64,000 nt of DNA from Ectobius pallidus (taxonomy: Eukaryota; Arthropoda; Insecta; Blattodea; Ectobiidae): contig CAXKWD010000006.1 in assembly GCA_964059195.1 (NCBI GenBank), forward strand, positions 6,750,530 to 6,814,529, given 5' to 3'. Position 1 is the first letter of the stretch. Each line of letters begins with the position of its first letter. The position numbers were made by a program, and so were the translations under genes. The notes below the pieces were generated by a model. That model searched no databases and was not told the DNA's origin. It was given only the letters and a program-made list of their open reading frames with translations. This document shows, piece after piece, positions 43,019 to 55,024 of this stretch.

Positions 43019-45419
43019 AGTTGTGTTGAGAAATTTGTGGGTGTCGAGCGAATGTAACTGGTCTGGAAAAGAGTAACATATCGAGAATTACACAAGTTAC
43101 ATTATTTTCACCTGCTCCAGTAACTCTGACCTGTTACTGTTACTCTCACTGCTCCAGTTACTCGAACTGTTACTGCTACTCTCACTGCTCCAGTTACGCG
43201 ATCTGTTACTGTTACTCTCATCTGCTCCAGCCATTGAGCTCTATTACATACTGGAGGTAGCACTGCATGATGAAAAATCGTGACGGCAGGGTTCGCGGTC
43301 CGCCATGAAAGTGAACGTATACTTTAGCTCCTATCCCGTATCTGCTTCTAACAAACTCATGTGTATTAATGGAATTATGAAGATGTATTGGCGTTTTTAA
43401 AAACTTTTATGAATGAAGCGTTTCAATATAAACTACTTGATGCTTTTTAAGTACATAACAAAACTAATTTCATATTGTAATGGTTTGGTAAAAATATTTC
43501 TTTAATCTAAATCAGGCGTGAATGTACACTGGTAAACAGTTGTAAACACTCGCATTTAAAAATTTAAAATAACTTCACATTAGGCCTACATATTGCGATA
43601 TTATGCTTCATTTCTATATATAAAGAGAATAGGCAAAATCTGTGCTAAGTGCTTTGGAAATGCATAAACCGTGACCTTCAACTGTACCGTTACTGTACTG
43701 GATACAATTCACATTATTTATTATTTTTTAAATACTTCCTGTAGACTAGCGCAAAGGGAAGCCACTGAAATTAAATTTCAAAATACTTAAAGTCTTAATA
43801 CTACTTAGAAGTTCCTTTTTTCTTCAAATCTGAAATTAATTAGCCATGCTATTTATCTTCTTGTTCTTGCAACAGACAATCGTCTGTAGCCATTTGTTTT
43901 TTCTCAATTCTGTCTTGATAGGAGATGGTGGGAGGTCATCTGTTTGTGTCTGTTTATCTATTTTCGTATAATTTTCAGCGAGGTCTTATACAAAAACTTC
44001 TGCTTCCTCTTATTTCTGCGATTAAAAACTACCATGAAAAATTTAGGCCTACATGCATAAGAATACTAAGTTATATTTACATGACTGACATATTGCATAA
44101 TTTATATTCCTACATGGTACCTAAAGTAGGCCTACTACTAACCACATTACGAACCACTTGTCTTTTTGGAACAATAATTTTTTGAAGATGTCCTGGAAAA
44201 TTGAAGACTGATGGTACAGCATCTTTTAGTAATTTTACGAGTGCACCAGACCTTGATATTATAGCAATCAGGTGTCTGTTGCTTAATGTACTGTTCGCTG
44301 TGGGTGACCAATGGCGTTCCTAGGGCGGGGCGGTGGGGGCGGTCCGCCCAGGGCCCCACTTACTATGGGGGCCCCTAGTGATGCCCTACCCTAATATAAA
44401 AATTAATGTTCCACCTCTTTTTTTGCTCATCGGAATTTTTGTATTAAATACAAATATTGCATATTTGACGTGTTACCAATTACAAAAAATTGACTCCTAT
44501 TATCAATGTTTTGGTCTCCTGCTGTGAGAGGTTACTAGGAGATGCGTAGTTGGATACTGCGCTGAAATGCATCATTCAACTGATGAAAAATAGAACATGT
44601 CCTAATTTTTGTCATATTTAAACATGACCATTTTCCCATTTCATTACTTTTTAATTATGCACATATTTGTATTTTGCTAATTAGTTAACTTAATATTTTT
44701 GGACTAATATATGTTTGTATTTAATAAATAAATACATTAAATACTACATGAGTTCGCTCCCTTATTCTGGCTTTTATTTTTTCGTATAGCTTAGCCCATG
44801 GAGACGATCTGAAAGACAAAAAGGCTAGCCATAGAAAAAGAAGTTAAAAATAGTGGTGTCCGTAGCTTTTGCTGGGGGAAGGGGCCTAAGTCCACTTCCA
44901 ATTCTCTGTGGAGCCATATGCCACGCAATATTTGACAATTTTGTCATGAAAAATAACAAAAACGCATTCATAAATATACGTTTACCATAGGAAGCACACT
45001 TCACCAATACGTACGGAGTAGCCAACTTAACAAAAAGTGAACGTCACGATTTATGCAGTTCCAAAGCACAGCTGTTGTGTATCCTGTTTATATATTGAGA
45101 TCACTGGCTCCAGCTACCTGACCTGTTACTGATACTCTCTCCTGTTCCAGCTACCCTGACCTGTTACTGTTACTTCCACCTGTTACTGTTACTTCCACCT
45201 GTTACTGTTACTCTCACCTGTTACAGTTAATTCTAATATTTCTGTTACAAGTGTTTTATCCGTGACTTTCGCCTCGTTCCGTTACATCTGTTATTTCCAA
45301 TATTTGAAAAACAAAAATAATTTAAAAAAATAAAAAATAACAAAAAATATAAAATAATAAAAATAAAAAATAACAAAAAAATATAAATAATAAAAAATAA
45401 TTTAAAGAATGTAATTTTT

Positions 45420-46560
45420 TAATGTTTGCCCACTTCCAGATGAGCTAGAAACTTTAAATTTGGTACACACATAGCTTTTAGGCTCTAAACCACAGGAAAA
45501 TTCCAAAAAGTAATTTTAAAAATTTCTAGTCCTAAAACCTCCGAAAAAGGGCTCGCTCACTGAAATCAATGTTTGCCCACTTCCAGAAGAGCTAGAAACT
45601 AGAAATTTGGTACACATATAGCTTTTAGGCTGTAAACCACAGGAAGATTCCAAAAAAAGTATATTTTTTTTACTCTTAGCCCTAAAACCCCCCGAAAAGG
45701 GCTCGCTCACTGACATTAATGTTTTTTTTTACTTCGAGATGAGCTAGAAACTTGAAATTTGGTACACCTATAGCTATTAGGCTGTAAACCACAGGAAAAT
45801 TCCAAAATGTATTTTATTTTTATTTTTATCTCTAAGAACTCTCGAAAAAGGGCTCGCTCACTGAAATTAATGTTTGCCCACTTCCAGAAGAGCTAGACAC
45901 TAGAAATTTGGCACACATATAACTTTTAGGCTGTAAACCACAGGAAAATTCTAAAAAGTATTTTTTTTTTACTTTTAGCCCTAAAACCCCCCGAATAGGG
46001 CTCGCTCACTGACATTAATGTTTCCCCACTTCCACATGAGCTAGAAACTTGAAATTTGGTACACATATAGATTTTAGGCTGTAAACCACAGGAAAATTCC
46101 AAAATGTATTTTTTTTTATTTTTATCTCTAAGTACTCCCGAAAAATGGGCTCGCTCACTGACATTAATGTTTGCCCACTTCCAGAAGAGCTAGAAACTTG
46201 AAATTTGGTACACATATAACTTTTAGGCTGTAAACCATAGGAAAATTCCAAAAAAGTATTTTTTTAATTTTTAGGCTATAACCCCCGAAAAAGGGCTCGC
46301 TAACTGACATTAATGTTTGCCCACTTCCAGATCAGCTAGAAACTTTTAATTTGGTACACATATAGCTTTTAGGCTGTAAACCACAGGAAAATTCCAAAAA
46401 GTAGTTTTTTTTATTTTTAGCACTGAAAACCCTGAAAAGAGGGCTCGCTTACTGACATTAATGTTTGCCCACTCCCAGATGAGCTAGAAACTAGAAATTT
46501 GGTACACATATCTTTTAGGCTGTAATCTACAGGAAAATTCCAAAAAGTTTATTTTCATGT
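45420..46560 (-). repeat. Tandem array, about eight units of about 148 bp
   Basis: Each unit (starts near 45422, 45568, 45718, 45869, 46017, 46166, 46312, 46460) has AATGTTTGCCCACTTCC, GAGCTAGAAACT, AAATTTGGTACACATAT, TTTTAGGCTGTAAACCACAGG, and ends GGGCTCGCTCACTGA. Strand is arbitrary. The recurring short minus-strand frames come from the repeat. Confidence 0.9.
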
Positions 46561-46920
46561 CGATAATCGATGTTTTTTACATCGATGGAAAACAACTGAT
46601 GTTTTTGCTACATTGATGTTTCTCCCCTACATCGATGTTTTTGTAACAAAAAGAAGATTAATAGGCTACCTTGGTTCTACAATATAATTTTATTTACAGG
46701 GGTTTAATTTCCCAAAACATTGATTTTTTACATCGATTGTTTTCATGGAAATACTTCTGTTTATTTATGAAATTTGCCTAATTTTCTGATACCATGGCAT
46801 TTTTTAAATTATACATCGATTTTTTTTCTAAATACATCGATGATTTAAGGTCGATATTATCATCATATCGATGGTTATCTCCGATTTTAACCTCGATATT
46901 TTAACTATCGATTCTCTTTC
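46555..46920. repeat. Cluster of ACATCGATG palindromic words
   Basis: ATCGATG/CATCGAT recurs about ten times between 46560 and 46915, interspersed with poly-T. It may be the subterminal part of an unassigned element. Confidence 0.6.
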
Positions 46921-47158
46921 CTAATTGAAAGGTTAATTTTACAACGGTTATTTGATTTCGGGGGTTCCTCCCTTGAGCCCCAGCCTTGGCTACGTCCCTA
47001 ACGGGGGGGGGGAGATAAAAGGGTATTCCCCTACAAGTGGGAAGTGATCTGGCCATTAACTACGTAATATAAAAAAGTAACAGGTAACGGTTATAAATAA
47101 CAATTACTTTCGTGTAACTGGAACAGTAACGTAACTGTTTCCCATCTCTACACGAAAT

Positions 47159-48749
47159 ACAGCGTGTTGTTGTTATTGTTCGTTGTTCTTTATTGACGCT
47201 ACTGCCTCTCCTAGGAGAAACTGCGTTGTGATGAATTTGCACTGATTTCCATCGACTGGCATCAGTTCCATCGTACTTCGTATCCTACGATCATAACGTA
47301 TACAACTTGAGATTTTGTTTTATATGAATCCTTTATTTAGTAATCTCAGTTGGCGACATAGTATCAGATTTCTATAAATCCTTGACTATACAATATATAA
47401 ACTAAAATATGACATATAAGTGTGAACTTATTCATCTAACAAATAAAATATAAATCAAACAGTGGAAAATATAAAATACTCTCATCACTCATGAATCAAA
47501 AGGAGTAAACCCATTTTTGGAGTCCTCTGTTTGTTATACAGATTTACACCGTATTCACCACCTGACGAACAATGGAATTTTTGCTGGTTTAGGTAGAAGA
47601 CGCAGCGGTCGGGTAGGCCTTTTCCCTTCGGGGATGTCGTGCCACGAAGTTTAGTTTAGTTTAGTTTTAAGACGGTCATAAAATTTGCTTGTAATTTTTT
47701 TTTCAAAAGAACATACAAATACTCAACTTCTAAATCTTCGTGAATCTGTGATGTTGTAAACCAGTCAGATCCGTGAATGATTCTCAAGGCCTTGTTTTGG
47801 GCAACTTATAGAGGTCTAATATGATTTTCTTTTATACAAGCAAACTAGCTTAAAAGGCCCGACGTCGCCCGGGTTTTGTATTTTGTAATTTGAAATTAAC
47901 TTATGAAGGACTTTCGATTTTCAAACACTAGGTCCTTGTATAATATGTATGTAGAACTTAAAATGAGGAAGGACGACTTGTCATACTCAAACTATTCCCT
48001 CAGAAAACGCTAGATATAGCTTTTTATGGCTCATAGATGTAGAATGTTGCATTCCGTTGCTTCTACACACCATGCCTGGGAGGGGTTGAAATAATAAGAA
48101 ACAGAAATTCCGGTTACATAAGATTGTGTCGTCTTAACGGAAAATTTTATTTCTCACTCTCATGTTATCATATAACCGTTTCGGAGCTGAAATTAAAACA
48201 AAAAAGTTCAATATCACTTTCATACTTTCCTCCCCAAAAACCTGGGACATAATACACAGCGGGTATAGGACTGAAAATGTTCCATCCTATTTTGTCTTCT
48301 TTTAGATGCCTATGATAAAAACATCCATATTTATCAACTAATACTACGCTTACAGCTATGAGTAACGTATCGGTGGATAGGATTTTTTTTTTTTATCGAC
48401 TTCTGATATAGCATACTCAACAAAATGTGAAGTGAGAAAATATTTCCCATGAAGAGGGTAGACTGCATCACATTGTGATTTATTTTCGTGGATTTCATTC
48501 TTCATTAATTATTTTCACCAATATATTACATCGATAGCATCAGAATTTGTTAAAGCTCAGTATTATGTAGTTCCCAAAACCCTATGTGAACACTGTAAAC
48601 AATACATTGTTGTCTTGCGAACCGAATTGTATTTCATTTTTTCAGTATAATACTCTCAGAAATTATATCATTTTCAAGGAAAGGAGTGGCTTGTTTGAAA
48701 CTAATGTTGACCGCGTTACTTTCCGGACTGAACTGGGTATGTGATTTGT
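47159..48749. other. Intergenic, no gene seen
   Basis: 47590-47665 is a SINE family A tail (ACGCAGCGGTCGGGTAGGCC, TTTAGTTTAGTTTAG). 47855-47880 has the GGCCCGACGTCGCCCGGG word seen in many arthropod repeats. Otherwise featureless. Confidence 0.5.
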
Positions 48750-49359
48750 ATAGAAAACATACATACCCACATTAGATGATTGTCCTGCGTAGGTAATGAC
48801 TAATGACATGACGTATCGTGGTTCTATAAATCATTATCTTTCTTTTCACATTTATCGCCAGAGTTTTTAACAGAGGGAATAGTTGGACTGTTCCACAATT
48901 GCTTTTCCTTTCGTTATCTGTACATCCTTTTTCCAGTTTAATTTTCTTTCTAATATCACTCCTAGATATTTTATTCTTTGATTGATATTCCAATTGCATG
49001 TTATTTATAAATAACAAGGGAACTCTTTTAAGTGTGCATTGCGTAAAACAGACTGCTTGCGTTTAATCAACATTTAAAGAAATTTTCAATTTTTTACACC
49101 AAATCTCTAGTGCATTAATATGTTCTTGCAGTCACTATACTCCATTTGAAACGTCGGAGGAGCAAACACAAACACCCTCTCTGTGTCAGTCACCTTTTCT
49201 TCCTGGTTCTCATTGGTTGAGACAGTAACACACCCCTGCCAGCACGGTTTACAACCTTTCGCTTGTTCTTGTATTAGTTTGAAGTAAACGCAGTGTCTGG
49301 TGATAGTGTATTTGCGACGTCTTGTTTTCTTTCAGAAGTGAATCTTTGCTTCGTACCCG

Positions 49360-49397
<38 letters not shown>

Positions 49398-49540
49398 GTT
49401 ATCGTTATTCCTATTTTATTATTAATTATTATCGCCATCGTTATTGTTTTTGTTACGATACTGTTAATGTGATATTGTTATATTTATCACTGTTAGGAGT
49501 AGTGAGTGAACTAGAAATTAAGTAGTTTACTTGTGCTACT

Positions 49541-49860
49541 AGGCCGCCGGCGTGGTCTTGTGGTTAGCGTCGCTGACTACAGATCCGTCGGCCAGGGTTC
49601 GATCCGCGGTACCTGCTCGGATTTTTCTGAGGTTGGGAGGTTTGGTAGGGGTGCACTCACCCTCGTTCGTGATTCAAATTGAGGATCTACTTGATAGAGA
49701 AATAGCGGCTCTGGTCATGGAAACCATCATTAACGGCCGTGGGTGTCGGCATGCTGACCATGTCCCCAATCCTGCCGTTTGCCGTCTGCCTATGATAGAT
49801 GACGCAGCGGTCGGGTGGTAGGCCTTATCCTTTCTGGGATGTTAGCGCTATGGAGTTAAG
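49541..49860 (+). repeat. tRNA-derived SINE (family A), best copy
   Basis: Head GGCGTGGTCTTGTGGTTAGCG (box A), CAGGGTTCGATCCGCGG (box B); body GGGGTGCACTCACCCTCG, ACGGCCGTGGGTGTCGGCAT, GATGTTAGCGCTATGGAGTT tail. Confidence 0.8.
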
Positions 49861-50005
49861 TTTATTTGTGCTACTTTGCAAAATGGAGGATAATCCTCAA
49901 CCTGGCAGCTCCAAGATGCAGTCACCGGTGAAAAAACATCCACGAGGTAAAGCATTAAGTAGTGGTGAAAAAATGCAAATAATCAATTTGTACAATACTG
50001 TACTG

Positions 50006-51792
50006 CAGTAGCGGCTCGTACTTGTAAACGTAGGTGAAGCTCAAATCAAGGTTTGCAAAGTTCATGTCGGTGCATCAACAGTAGGAAATTCAAAGTTCTC
50101 CCACAAGGGGAAGAAGGTGGCTTTATATTTATCCCTGCTATCAGTGCACATAGGCCTACATGCACGTTATTATGTTACATTGCTTACCTATTTGTTGTAT
50201 ATCCTCCAGAGCACGAATAACATTTAAAAATTCACAGACTACAGTTTCATTCCATGCCTAAGGTGAAGGCATGGCCAACAGCATAGCTTTTTAATGTAAT
50301 AGTTTCTACATAACCACTGGTGCTGGTTGTACCACGAAGCGTTTAATTTGTCTTTGTATGGCTTGCTAGCCTGGGAATTTAACTTTTCTCTTATTATACT
50401 CTCTCCAACGACTAAAGGGAGTATGTATCCGTTTTAACAGAATCAGTCAGTGGTGATATTCAGCCGGTTCGCGAGAACCGGTTGTTAAATATCTTGTAGG
50501 TTCTCACAACCGGTAGCTTTACATGAGTGATTGCCTTTTTCCAAGATCAGATTCACGCCAATCCACAACAGTGATAATACTGAATTTGCTAGAACCAAAA
50601 CACGCCATTTATGTTCGCTAGCGGTGGACTACCACCAAAGGTAGCGGGCGTGCGGTTAAGTTGGCAGACTCTCTTATTTGCGCACGGCCGATCGTCTCGA
50701 CACTCGCTCCCTTTGCTTTCGATGTTCGATTATAAAACGGATTGTGGTCTTCTTTTGTTGTGTAAGGTTATGTTTTAAAGAAGCTGAGTAGCCCATTGGG
50801 CTATTTTGAATCAACATCAAATACCCTGATGAGAACCGGTTGCTAAACTGTTTGAATATCACCACTGGAATCAGTTTTACATTACAACTTGTGATAAATT
50901 TATATTGCTAAACACAATGAAAGTAAACAGCATTTTTTTTTTAACTGAAGCTCACCTGAACTAATAAAGTGAAATCACTCTTAAATATACGTTACGAACA
51001 ATCACAACTGACACATAGCAACACATGGAACAGACTGACAATTTGGAGGGAATGCATGATCCCACGAATATTCATCAGAGTAGAATGACTGTGTTCAAAA
51101 CATAAAACTTACTTTCCATTTGCTTCCCTGCTACAGTACTTTAAAATTATTAGTGGGATTCTCAATTAAGAATCTGCAAAAATGTAGTCCCCCCCCCCCC
51201 CAACAAAAACCGAGGAAATATAATGCCTTCTTATCTTACTTAATAAAACTTAGAAAATAGAATCAGAGCTAAATTTATTTTACTTTGTAGGAAAACTACA
51301 GTATTTAGGAAAGAAGTGTCATTTAGACGGTCCCGGCCGGGGAGACAAGTAGTCATTAATCTATCGGCTTAGCTCGGTGAGTATAGGCAAGGAGGCAAGA
51401 AGACCAAAAATTGTCTGCTTCAAATATGACGTATATCCCGAAGAGAGGGTGGAGTAGCGGGGGAAATTTTCTACGCGTTGCCATAGCAACCGCTGTAAAC
51501 AAGAAGAGCAAGAGAAGCTGGAAAGTTTGTTCTTCACCCAGCCCATTGGTGATCCGTGATTGCCCTCCTGGTGAAGGTTGAGGAACTGCGGAACGCTGTC
51601 TCTGGCGCGAACATTCAAACAATACATTACTGAATTTCATCTTACGAGAATAACTGTAAAAGTAATAACGATAATAATACTAATATAATAATTATGATCA
51701 TAAAAATAATTATAAATAAAATTCGAATCAAATAAGTAGGAAATGGTAGGTGAATTTGTTCTTCACCATCTTCCCCTGAATAGCCGCTACTG
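50006..51792. mobile_element. hAT-like element (CAGTAGCGGCT ends)
   Basis: Termini CAGTAGCGGCT / AGCCGCTACTG with a perfect 8-bp duplication CTGTACTG (49998-50005, 51793-51800). No intact transposase. Contains another hAT. Confidence 0.9.
50448..50867. mobile_element. 420-bp hAT MITE nested in the larger hAT
   Basis: Termini CAGTGGTGATATTCA / TGAATATCACCACTG flanked by GAATCAGT at 50440-50447 and 50868-50875. AGAACCGGTTG words are repeated inside both ends. Confidence 0.92.
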
Positions 51793-53047
51793 CTGTACTG
51801 CATGATAATCCACATACATCGATTAGAGATATACTAAATAAAGTTTCATCATCGACCTTATGGTACAGGCGTTCTAATACTACCACCTTCATGAACTTTT
51901 AAACTTTGATGGTAATTTCGGAAATGGTACTGTTCAATTCTTTTCATTATTATTATTATTTTATTATTGCAGCGTATTATGGTTATTATTATTATTGTTT
52001 ATTATTATTGCGTATTATGTTATTATTATTATTAATATCATCGTTTTTGTTATTATTATTGTAATTATTATCTTCATATTCTCGTGCTGTCCAAGTGTAA
52101 ATTCTGTTTTAAAATTATTATACTATAAACACTGCTTAATTTGTTATAGACTTATAATGCACAAAAAAGATTTTAATTAAAGTGATTGAAATGTTGCTGC
52201 GAAATATTGTGAGTTGAGAAGGGTAATAAACATTGGGCATGGAGGAGTTAAGTAGGCTAGCAGAATCGCGATAATTGTGTGGGAAAATGGCGTAAGTAAG
52301 GACAACTAAACTTAAACACTGTCAAACCTTCTTCGTTCGACATCTTGTGAACTACGCTTTTCGCTTTTTCCCTCCTGTGTTTATGTTTGCTCCTCCGACG
52401 TTTCAAATGGACTAATAGTAGCCTACAATGGATTTACGCGAGATGAAAGGAGCGTTGTATCTTCAGCATATTGGGCTACATGAGTTTGTGGTGTCGTTGG
52501 TAAATCAGCTGTGTATATGTTATACAGCATAAGACCCAGAACAGAACCTTGAGGAACTCCGGCATGCAAATAACGTGTACTTGATAGCTCTGCACCTTCT
52601 CTTACTTGATAAGTTCTATTAGATAAGTAAGAAGCTAATGTCTTCACATTGGCATCAGGTAGTTTAGTTAATATCAATTTATAGATCAACGCAATGTGCT
52701 ACACGGAATCGTAAGCTTTTACTATGTCCAAAAAGACTGCTGGAGTATGTATACCCTGACCCTTCCACATTGAATGCTTTGTGATAATTTCAGCCAGTCT
52801 TCGTGGAACATCCGTCCTGAAAGCCATTTGATGGTCTGGAGTAATATCGAGTTACTGTTCATTTATCCTGGTTAATATTATTCGTTCAAATACATTGCTT
52901 ACTGTAGATAACAGACTGATAGGTCGTCTGTTATTAGGATACTGAGGGTTCTTATGTACTTTCGATATTTTTACTGATGGGAAGTATCCGAGTTTCATAC
53001 TTAACTTAAATAAATTAACAAAACAATGTCGTGTATAAAATAATTCC

Positions 53048-53330
53048 ACCTATTCCCTCGTATAAAATGTTTTTGTTAAAATATCAGCTCATAGCTCATA
53101 GCTTTGTAACGGATTAACGAACAGAATAAGATCGCCTGGAGAAAGAAAAAGGACCTGAAGATGGCTGAATAGCCGAAATATATTGTCCACAAAATACGAA
53201 AATTGTCTTGTAAAATTGACAGCTATAATTTTTAATTATGTTTTATAATATTGACGAGTATACATTTTAGATTTGACAAAGCTATGACCTGATATTTTAA
53301 CAAAAACATTTTATACGAGGGAATAGATGG
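53048..53330. mobile_element. Penelope-type foldback insertion in the LINE
   Basis: About 42-bp inverted ends CTATTCCCTCGTATAAAATG ... ATATCAG on both sides, AT-rich middle, hammerhead f near the left arm. It separates two collinear LINE segments. Confidence 0.82.
53151..53188 (+). ncRNA. Hammerhead ribozyme, copy f (most compact)
   Basis: GGAC, CTGAAGA, stem II GGCT/AGCC with loop GAAT, GAAA, TATATT (AUU triplet), GTCC pairing with GGAC. All boxes are ideal in 38 nt. Confidence 0.88.
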
Positions 53331-54016
53331 ACATACAAATCCCTCGTAGGAGAAAAACGACATGAAATGTATCAACAAAATTAATAAAACAAATCAAAGC
53401 TTTCCTTGGCAAGTTCTTCAGAGCATTGTTCGTCATTGCGTCTTTCTACCAGGAAGCGATTTAAATATATTTTAATTTCTAAAGGTGTTGTTTATCGCAA
53501 CTCAATTTTACAGGGTAACCCCAAGAAGTCTTTCACTGCTCCACGAATTTCGTCAAAATGATCTCTCAAGTCTTCATCTTCTTGAGAAGTTGCAAATTGT
53601 CGTTCTAAATGTTCTGCAATTACCTCAGCTTTCTTATTATCTTCAAAACGTCCACTTGAACTTTGAATTGGTTGCGATTAGATTTACTGCGAGGTTTAAC
53701 GAGTCTTAGAGTAATTTTCCAGATCTGAGAGGATCTACTGGCATCTGCTATATCTTTATCTAATTTATCTCACTTATAATTCATAAGTGGGCCCGGATTT
53801 GTATGTTAAATTTTTTTTTCCCTGATGCGTACATTCCTAAAACAAAGCTTAGTATCCAAATCGACGTCCGACAAACGCAAATTCCAAATTTTATTTTACA
53901 TAAAAAACATATTTTTTTACAAAAAAGTTATGTGAATAAATATTTTTGATATATTCTCCATAAATAAATATTTTAGTACTTTTCCTCATTCTAAATTAAC
54001 ATTTTACAATAAAAAT

Positions 54017-54391
54017 TTGTATCTCGAAAGAATTCAATACAAATGCTGCACTTGCAATGAGGTGAGAGTGATTCACTTGCACTTGCTTACCGGGGAAGAA
54101 CAGAACCCAATCTCAAGTGCAGTGTTGTATTATGCAGATCATTTTGAAGTATTTGCATCTGTAGTAAGTGAACTGGACAAAGACGATGCCTCTGCAATTG
54201 AGATTATTCAGAATTTAATATGTCATACTACTTTAAAATGTGACTTGGCTTTCATATCGGCTAATTTTTATTCACTCAATAAAGAAACTAGAAATTTCTG
54301 TAGATTTATTGAGTAATTCAGTTAAAGAAATACAATATGTTGAAAGGCAACTTAACACTATCTTAGGTTCGAAAATAGAAGTTCTAAGAAC
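54017..54391 (+). pseudogene. hAT-type transposase-like C-terminal fragment
   Basis: Encodes V-L-Y-Y-A-D-H-F-E-V-F-A-S-V-V, L-D-K-D-D-A-S-A-I-E-I and L-A-F-I-S-A-N-F, a pattern common in hAT-derived insect proteins. A frameshift then gives D-L-L-S-N-S-V-K-E-I. It is cut off by the LTR element at 54392. Family call is from memory of similar sequences. Confidence 0.5.
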
Positions 54392-55024
54392 TGAAACGTG
54401 CTTCACGGGCTGAACACCCAAGGCCGTGCCAATTTGCAAATAGCAATGAGGTAGTGGTAGGAGAAAAGGATGCAAATACAAACTTTATATTGATATTTCA
54501 TAAGTGCCAGTTTTATTTCACTTTCAGTTAGGTTAGAAGTCACCCAGTACTTTCCATAAACAGAGCTATTTCAAAATAACAGAAAAAAAATGTACCCTGT
54601 GAAGCAGGTGTACAAAGAAAGAAACATAATATAGCACACTGAGTTCAAAATCAAGAGCTGAAGGCTCGGAAGAGACGTAATTGTTTGGCTAGCATCCAAC
54701 CGTTATATAAGAAAATGCAAAGAGAGAAAAATAAATAAATAATAATAATAATCAAATTGAAAACTGAAGCTGGTGGGTGAAAACAAAAACTAACCGAAAT
54801 GAAATAACTCAAAACCCACCAGCGAAATTTAGACTAACAAAACATACCTGCAGAAATTAAGTAGAATAGTGTAGAGAAAGTTACATGGTAGAATTACAGG
54901 CTGTACCAACAAGTCCTCCGATAGAATCCACAGCAAGGCCCCTCGGTGGAATCGGGCTCGGCGGAACCAGCCGGAATCGCAGCACTTGTTCTCGCTTCGA
55001 CGCTCCAAGAACAACTCTCTGTCC
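54392..55024 (-). repeat. 3' LTR
   Basis: Nearly identical to 56854-57487. It contains a TAAATAAATAAT run and ends in + orientation at CTCTCTGTCC. A weak purine tract (GAGCGGGG on minus) precedes it. Confidence 0.88.

Larger units (their letters stand above)
38391..47150. mobile_element. 8.76-kb hAT-like element beside the RFC1 promoter
   Basis: Termini TAGAGATGGG / CCCATCTCTA flanked by a perfect 8-bp duplication CACGAAAT (38383-38390, 47151-47158). Subterminal TAACTGTTAC/GTTACTGTTACTC repeats lie near both ends and at about 43080-43230 and 45100-45300. It is swollen by nested hAT, TIR, SINE and satellite sequences. No hAT transposase was recognised. Confidence 0.84.
49883..51908 (+). pseudogene. 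Transposase N-terminal relic interrupted by hAT insertion
   Basis: 49883-50005 encodes a short leader then G-K-A-L-S-S-G-E-K-M-Q-I-I-N-L-Y. After the hAT at 50006-51792, the frame resumes H-D-N-P-H-T-S-I-R-D-I-L-N-K-V, then degrades. The pattern resembles the helix-turn-helix start of Tc1/IS630-type transposases in insects. The catalytic part is missing. Confidence 0.55.
49142..52411. mobile_element. TIR DNA transposon inside the LINE
   Basis: Termini CCATTTGAAACGTCGGAGGA / TCCTCCGACGTTTCAAATGG extend about 33 bp. ACT on both sides is a possible short target duplication, but this is uncertain. It contains a SINE at 49541-49860, a transposase N-terminal relic and a hAT pair. Confidence 0.82.
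48750..53720 (-). pseudogene. Jockey-like LINE ORF2, split by two insertions
   Basis: Three collinear minus-strand pieces. 53720-53331 carries the segment before the RT (A-E-V-I-A-E-H-L-E-R-Q-F). 53050-52412 carries the RT core (R-R-P-I-S-L-L-S-T-V-S, G-V-P-Q-G-S-V-L-G, Q-Y-A-E-D-T-T-L-L). 49141-48750 carries the RT tail (L-Q-E-H-I-N-A-L-E-I-W-C, then L-F-P-L-L-K-T-L-A). Gaps are filled by the hammerhead insertion 53048-53330 and the TIR element 49142-52411. The catalytic Y-A-D-D is Y-A-E-D and stops are present, so it is inactive. Confidence 0.85.

Noticed and set aside
49322..49525. Open frame with poly-Tyr
   Set aside because: Product of the (ATT)n microsatellite at 49362-49400.
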